A stretch of DNA of 64,000 nt from Micropterus salmoides (taxonomy: Eukaryota > Chordata > Actinopteri > Centrarchiformes > Centrarchidae). Location of the stretch: positions 19,824,977-19,888,976 of the forward strand of contig NW_024043372.1 of NCBI RefSeq assembly GCF_014851395.1. Direction: 5' to 3'. Positions 57,037 through 64,000 of the stretch are shown here, one piece after another (positions within the stretch are counted from its first letter, which is position 1; each line of letters begins with the position of its first letter). The position numbers and the translations under genes were made by a program. The notes below the pieces were generated by a model. That model worked only from the letters and a program-made list of their open reading frames with translations. It did not search any database and had not been told where the DNA came from.

Positions 57037-60000
57037 CCCCTGATTCTGTACTAAGTGGCAGCAGCTAAGCAAAGCCCCAAGCAATGGCACTCTGTGTTGT
57101 TGTGTACATATCAAAGGGGAACAGCTAATTTCAAAGATGCTTTAAAAGTAAGGTTGTTAACACATTGCAAAAAGGATTTGGTTATGAAACTACAACATAA
57201 CCTTCTGAGAACCATTTAATGAAAAAATAACCAAACTGACATTAGATAAAATTCAATGAGATGTTTCAGGAGCTGAAAACTGAGGAATAATTGGAAATTC
57301 TCTCAATAATACCCACCTCTGTTTCGACTCCTGGTTCCTTTCACATTAAGGTTTGGTATTCATTAGAAACCTTGTCTTAACCCTTGTGTGTTACAAATAA
57401 ATCTGCCTCAAAATGCTCTTGCCAGTAATTACTAATTTTTAGAAGGGAGATAATGCATCCTAAATTGTTGGAAGAGACAGGTGAATGTTAATAATCTGCC
57501 AGACATGATATTACATGGGCAATCAGTCTTACTTAAGGATGGTGTATTCCTTAATATTCTCCTGTGAAGTAACTTTTAATTAATTTGAATTGAAACCCAA
57601 TTTCGCAGAAACATACAGTATTTATCTGGCATCTAAAGGATTTTGCAGTCAACTATACAACCATTGACTTAATTTACTGATTAGATTAGAAGCTAAATTC
57701 ACAACCCAATATATGGAAAATACGTCAGATAAATCAGATATTTTGAGTATTGAATTCTCTCCTGTATCATCTGTACGCTTGAGAGGGAAAGCTTTTCTTT
57801 TTTATGGAGAAATATTTAATTGAATACTGATCATGTAATTTTAATGGAGGCATAAATTAGTAATGAAAACGTCTCCAACTACTTCGTTTTTAATTGTTTT
57901 GGCCATGAATAAAAGACTGATGTTATTGCTGAAATAGTGACTCCTACTGGTTGTGTGAGGGCTCTGTTAATCAGCTGTGAGAGCTCCCTCTTTGAAATGT
58001 TTTGTAAATGTAGTGACTGAGAAGGGGAACATGGTTGTTTACAGGGACATGCATCAAGGTCTCTAAGCAATGGAAACTGAGAACCAAATCCAACTCTTAC
58101 CTGTGTCTTTATGACCCAAAGGTGGCTGAGACTGACTTGGCCCTAACCCCATCTGACCCCATGTTATATTCAAGTTTTTCCTTCTTAAAAAAACAATAGA
58201 TATGCGTGGTAGTTAATATCACGCTCAACTTTGACTTTCCACCAAATATTGACCAGATGAATGGGGTTGGTGAACTTCTTTCCCATCTGAAGATCAAGTT
58301 CAACCAGACTGAACTATGCGTGGGCTTGATCACATGACATACAAAGGTCATAATGTTCCCACAAAGAAGAAGTCTTCAACCAACTCATTGGGGATTTTGA
58401 GGAGATCTTCTTTTGCAAGTTTTTGTGTCTTATTACATCCATTACTGACTGTTAGCTTGCCAGGCTAATACTCTGCTACACTCTCTGCCTGTCCTATTTG
58501 CAACACATGATACACATTGACACACTGATCATTTGAAAATAACCAAAGCTGAACACAACAAAATGGCCGCAACAAAAAGCAGAACTCCATTTCAGATTCT
58601 TTATTTGTTTGTAAGAAACCTGCCAGAGCTGCATTACAAAATGGTGAATATATGACTGCAAATAGTGCAATTCATACTTTAGAGCCTTACAATGTATGTG
58701 GCATAGATTTGTGTTACTTTGCCACACACTCATCTCTATCATCCCCATCGATAACAGCACAGATAATTTACATTAGCACACCAGGACACATAATCTGTGA
58801 TACAGAACTAGAACCAGAAAATAAATGGTTAAAATATTTAGTTTGACATGCACACCTTGACATAAAACAGATGAGTGTCACAATGAAGGGGCTTCAGTAT
58901 GATGACTGGCATGTAAATAGACAGAGAAAAGATCCAGTGTTACAACCCTGACCACACATACAAACTCTGTCTGACACTGATTCAAGTATACGTGTCATCT
59001 ATACGTATAAGTATAGAGGCATCCTGCTGTAGGAACGCCTGGGCACGAGGGTCTCCGCAATACAAGCATAACAAACCAGTGTGTTGGTACAGCTGCCCTG
59101 GGGTTTCTACGCACTCACACTGGTAAACCAGCAGTCACTCTCTTGTTCCTAACCTGAAGCATGTGTGTGGTGGTGGAAGGGTCAGAAATCACAGAAGTAT
59201 GCAGAAGTAAATCATGTTAGCGTGACCAACACAAGGTTTGTGTGAACACTGCCAACAAAAACAAACGCTGGCTCTAAAAGATGATATTTTTTCACTTAAA
59301 TGTGCACAATGTCTCTATGACAGGTTTAAGGATTGTTTTCCAGTTGATAACGGTTTCTCTCTGGTGCATGTTTTTTACATTGTAGAACATGCCTTTGAAT
59401 GATAACATCCCCACTTTTTTTGCCATGAGTAACTGAAACAAGTTTCTAGTCTGATTTAATCAAAACCTGTAACAAGAAAAGTAGTAAACACTATATTTAC
59501 ACTTTTTTAAGTTATGATTTTAGTCCTTGTTGATTTGACTACACCTGTGGCTACTGATGGCAAGTGCCTTTTGATAACGTAGGATGCTGACTTCCATTTG
59601 AAATGACCCCTGTATCGTCCACTGGAGGCAGCAAACATGCCCGGAACCGCTACACTGTGTACAGATACACACACATACAGTCCAATGATCCCAGTGTGAA
59701 ATTAATAATGAACAAATCTTTTAAGTCAGAGTTCTGTTAGAAGTGTGTCTTAATTTCTAATTAAAGGCCCTTAACTACATTTACCTTTCTGTAACCAAAT
59801 GATTATTCCTTAGAAGGTCACAGTTTAATCTTGTACAGAATCAAGGTGTATCTGTGGTTATCTAATGAAGAATTTCCTTTGTTTCTATGGAATCTATGAA
59901 ACTGTGACTTGTGAGAGTCAATGTTCTTCAAACTGATAACATTTTATTCTTGCAAAGTTATAAGTAACAAAGTACAACAAAAGATAAATCTGTACCTAAC

Positions 60001-60653
60001 TGTAACTTAAGAATTTAAAAGAGTTTGACTTTTCTCATTAGATGTTTGAAAGTGTGCAACAATTTTTGGCTAAGTGAGAAAATAATAATCCCTTTGTTTT
60101 AGAGCCAACAGTTCCAACAACTGCTTCGGCATGTGGACGCTATTTAAAGTAAATGGATCAAATCCAAGTCCACAGAGAATCAGTAAGACAGCAGTGTATA
60201 CCACTAGCCTCTGGCACTGTTCTTAGAGGATAGCATACTGCTTGCATCATCTGTAACCTGTAATCTGTAATCTACAGCTGAGATCATTTACATGCATCCA
60301 AGCAGAGGATCTGCATGCTACTTTTTTCTCAATAAGCCTTTTGCAAAAGTGCATCTTGTATCTAAGCTCATAATTCTGTGGTATAAATTAGAGGCACAAT
60401 GATTTCTTTACCAGGTAATATTCAATGGAAAAGGCATTTGAGAGCATCAGACCCTGATTTCCTCAAATGTTTGGATGGTTTACAAAACATTGTAAGTTCT
60501 AGTTTCCTTTGCCGTCCAGCCTTAACTGCAGATGTAGCTCCAAATCACATCATTTGTTAATTCCAAGTCAATTTGACTTGACATAGGATTATACTCCCCC
60601 TGAATTCATTTCAAGGTTGTGCCTTGTCAAACAGAGTTGGGGGGAGATCAAAC

Positions 60654-60897
60654 TGGCCGCTGCGTGATTTAATAACCTCATGTAAAGTACTTGCTTTTAC
60701 CTGTACGGAATAAATAACAAACAATGTGATTTTCAAATGGATTTTAGTCAGATTGTATAAACATGTTTGTTATGGCAACATGTAACCTGATAATAGAACA
60801 CTAGAACCAGTTCTTAGCTTACTGACCTAATAACATTATGACCTTGCTATAGACACTATCAGGTCACATTCAGAACGACTTTAGTCATATGTGAAAA
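60654..60897. repeat. Second copy of segment B
   Basis: It starts TGGCCGCTGCGTGATTTAAT, contains TGTACGGAATAAATAACAAA, GTTTGTTATGGCAACATGTA and ACACTAGAACCAGTTCTTA, and ends TCAGAACGACTTTAGTCAT. This matches 56691-56942 with small insertions and substitutions, but no A segment flanks it. Confidence 0.85.
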
Positions 60898-63800
60898 AAA
60901 TGTAGCCCCATTGAATGGGGCGAGTCCAGTGACACATCAGAGCTGCCAATCCAGAGGACTCCAACAAAAAAATGTAGGTTTGTCTAACAAAAAATGTTGA
61001 ACCAGGCCACAATGCAAGGTGACATCACCCAGCAAGGCACTGCGTTGGCCAATCCCATGCATGCAAGATCACAATCCTGGTGGATTCTTTTGAAACATCA
61101 ACATCATATTTCTATTGTTTACCGTGACAAAAGATAAAATAGCTGCCACTGTGGTTACTTTCCAGAGTCGTGAAATCCTGTCTCTGAATATTACAAACCA
61201 CTGTGCAGTGTTTGCTGATAAGACTTTAAACTCATGAATCTCTTTCTCAAACTGGACTTTATCATAAAGTAAAGTATAGTAGAATGGGCCACAGTGAGCA
61301 AGGGAGAAAGGGAAAATGTGAATTGAAATTACACAGATGGAAAATATCTTGTCCTCAGTGCAATTTAGAGTAGGAATTCGTCAAGTGACTGGTTGTAACA
61401 GTTTGGCTTCTTCTCACACTAATGCCACAGTTTAGGAAGTTGTGCTTCTGTTCCAAGTTAATGCTTTAGTAGTACCTGGGGGGACATTCCTCCTCAGCAT
61501 TTGACACTTACAACTATTTGTGAGCAGCCACAGCACAGACACTGAAAACTGTCCATAGTAAAGAAGGAGCTTTGCTGGAGGCCTATGCTTATATTATCAC
61601 CTGATATTAATTAGCATTAGAGGCAGGCTCAAACTTATTACAATTTAACAATTCTATGTCAAAATGATATGAATTACAAGATATGTTGAGACAGTGTTTC
61701 ATATTATATAAAACAATGAGATCAGTTTATGATATGGGGAACGGTGTACTGTATAGCACAGTCTACATTATTATTATAGCATCTATAATTTTACCAGATG
61801 GGGCTGAGCAAGGATAAGATGTGCAGAGAGGCACAGAATACTGCAACCCTCCTCCATGTAATGTGGGAATATCCTATTATATAACCAATATGTGGAAGAG
61901 TTTTACAGTGCTGGGAGCATGTCCTTGAGCAGCCAATACAATGAACTCTAATAGTGAGCCTGAAATGTGATAAATATCAGATTGAATCAAATTGAATTGG
62001 AAATATTATGTAAGTTTTGGAGGAATTCACAGAATGGCAGGATTCAAAGAAGAATTCACTACAGCCTCAAGGAATACAGTATGTATTTAATATTCAAATG
62101 CATGTGGGTTTTTTTTCTGTAAATGAGGATTATTACTGTTTTGTGTTTGAGTGCATGTCTGTGGGGTCTCTTAAAGAATTCATTTCTATCTTTCCCAATT
62201 ATAGATGATTTCTTTATTTATATGTTGGTCTTCTGTTGTGCATGTTCTATGTATTTCTGTATTTTTTTGTAATATTAAATGGTAGAAACCAAGTTCTGAG
62301 AGCAAAAAAAGAACTGAGGCTGATTTATTTAGTTTAGCAGTGGCATACTTTGTCACATTGAGCAATGTATATTCCTGAGACATTTCTTAGCTACTCACTT
62401 GGTTTCAGTCACATCTGTGTATTGTACCAATGACAGAAGATATTGTGTTTACAGATCACAGGGGACCATGGAAAATAAAACAAGAGAGAGACTGCATTTG
62501 AATTCTCTGATCAAATCCACAGGCAATGAGTGATGAAAAAGGGGAGGATACAGTCATATACCAAACTTGGTCCACAAAATAGTGTTAATTCATAGGTTTA
62601 GGTAAAAAAAAAACATAATCTCTGACATTAAATAAGAAAATTATTATTCCTTCTTCACTATTTAAGAAGGTTCCTAATCTACAGTCAAGGAGTGGTGTGG
62701 TTTAAAGTTTGATTGGTGAACACTATTAGTCATTAGTGTAGTCAAGTGTTATCTTGATCCATTGAATAGTCTGGACCAAAGTGGCGCACCAACCAACCAA
62801 AGAATATCATTTCCATCCCCAGAGCCAGGCCGACAGCATGGCTGAAAAGGTGTCTTTGCAAAATAACCACATAAAATGGCTGAAGTAGCCTGAAGCATCC
62901 CATTAGCCTTGACTAAATGTTACCAATGTGGCTGTGCTTTTCAGTCGTGTGGATGTGACAGGTAATGTTAATTTCCTCTGAATATGAACATTACATTAAG
63001 CTGATTGTGTGTTCTTAGTTAAAACTCGACAACTATATATGTTAGTCAGTTAGGGTGAAGGTAACTTTGAGGGGCCACAATGGAACTGTAGTTACGACCA
63101 AATGATCCATTCCTGCTAACACCTCAGTACGATGCACCACCTAACTTGAAAGAACACAAAATATGAGCACATGTTATGTACAGTACATCATAGTAAGTAT
63201 TAATGATTTTGTGCCACTTAGCAGCTGGTTCAGAGTTAATTGGAAACCATACAGTAGCAGCTAATAATTAGATACATGCTCACTAACACGGCACAGTCTA
63301 TTCTCAACTTATCTAATTCTTAAATCAGATTTATTCAGGAACAGTTCGCTGGTTAGTCTGCTTTACACATCATTGCATACATTAGTAGCCTAATTAAACT
63401 GTAATATTTCTCTTTATTCTGTAGTTTTTGTTCTGAGACAAGTGCCTCTAAGAACAGTAGGTGCTATGTTCTTAGATTACTTAACATTATGAGCATTCAT
63501 GTTCTGAGTTTTGCAGAATGAAATAAAGAAAAAAAAAGTTTTTTGTTAATATCTTTAATGTATATAATATCTTTTGTGCTGTTATTTCTACACGGTGATA
63601 GGCTACTTTTAAAGTGTGATACAAAGGCATGCTCCAATAAATCAATTACTATTTCTATTGGCCCAGTGTTTAACTACTTAGGGACTAGCCAATAAATTTA
63701 GCTGTACTGAAAATATTTTTATTCACATTTTATCAGTGCTTGTCAATGCTTAATGGGTGTCTTTCTGAGGTCAGTTTAAATTTTGCTCTCAGAGTTAGAC

Positions 63801-64000
63801 CCTAACCAAAATGGAAAGAGTGGGTGTTGGTTGACCCAGGCCGAAAGTATGTGAAAGCACTGTAAAATAAATCATTGTTATATCATATATATATAATGTG
63901 ATGACAGCACATGTAGTGTGGTGGGTTAAAAAGCAAACACACAAGAAAAGTAAGTGTCTGTAATCAGAACATAAGTTCTGTTTTCTTAACCTTCTGAACT

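Larger units (their letters stand above)
54361..64000. other. Gene-free region upstream of oxtr
   Basis: No coding exon or RNA gene is recognised in about 9.6 kb. Contents: a TC repeat at about 55255-55272, a repeat fragment at 55316-55345, an AAAT microsatellite at 55491-55518, a locally duplicated unclassified repeat at 56590-57036 and 60654-60897, and a dispersed repeat fragment at about 62700-62840. Regulatory DNA for oxtr could lie here but cannot be recognised by eye. Confidence 0.55.

Overview
The window is nuclear DNA of a ray-finned (teleost) fish, most likely a percomorph. It has compact multi-exon genes with GT/AG introns, isotocin/oxytocin-receptor and group II metabotropic glutamate receptor genes, and many interspersed repeats of teleost type (Tc1-like, hAT-like MITEs, L2-like LINEs, CA microsatellites). 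The species cannot be named from sequence alone.

Layout. 1-13.9 kb: the 3' part of grm2 on the + strand. Its first coding exon lies before the window, so the first 6 kb is intron, and that intron holds a complete Tc1/mariner element with an intact transposase. 15.6-24.8 kb: rrp9 on the - strand, reconstructed as 15 exons that join in frame to 481 codons; one intron carries a three-deep nest of transposable elements. 24.8-25.6 kb: a short head-to-head promoter interval. 25.6-29.5 kb: a five-exon BEN-domain gene on the + strand. 32.9-34.35 kb: single-exon gpr62 (+). 41.0-44.2 kb: a three-exon caveolin-2-like gene (+). 45.8-48.0 kb: a caveolin-3-like locus (+) whose second exon is broken by frame-disrupting deletions. 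49.8-54.3 kb: oxtr (isotocin receptor) on the - strand. 54.3-64 kb: no gene recognised, but dispersed and locally duplicated repeats.

The gene order joins two neighbourhoods that are separate in human: GRM2/RRP9/GPR62 (3p21, from memory) and CAV3/OXTR (3p25, from memory). The genes share no single pathway: two neuropeptide/neurotransmitter receptors, one orphan receptor, a U3 snoRNP protein, a putative BEN DNA-binding protein and two membrane-scaffold caveolins. I found no bacterial-type system, CRISPR array or clearly undescribed machinery. The most notable items are the DD36E Tc1-like element with an intact ORF, the decayed caveolin-3-like gene beside a sound caveolin-2-like gene, the nested transposon, a glutamine in a normally hydrophobic TM6 position of mGlu2, and an unclassified duplicated repeat near 56.6-60.9 kb.
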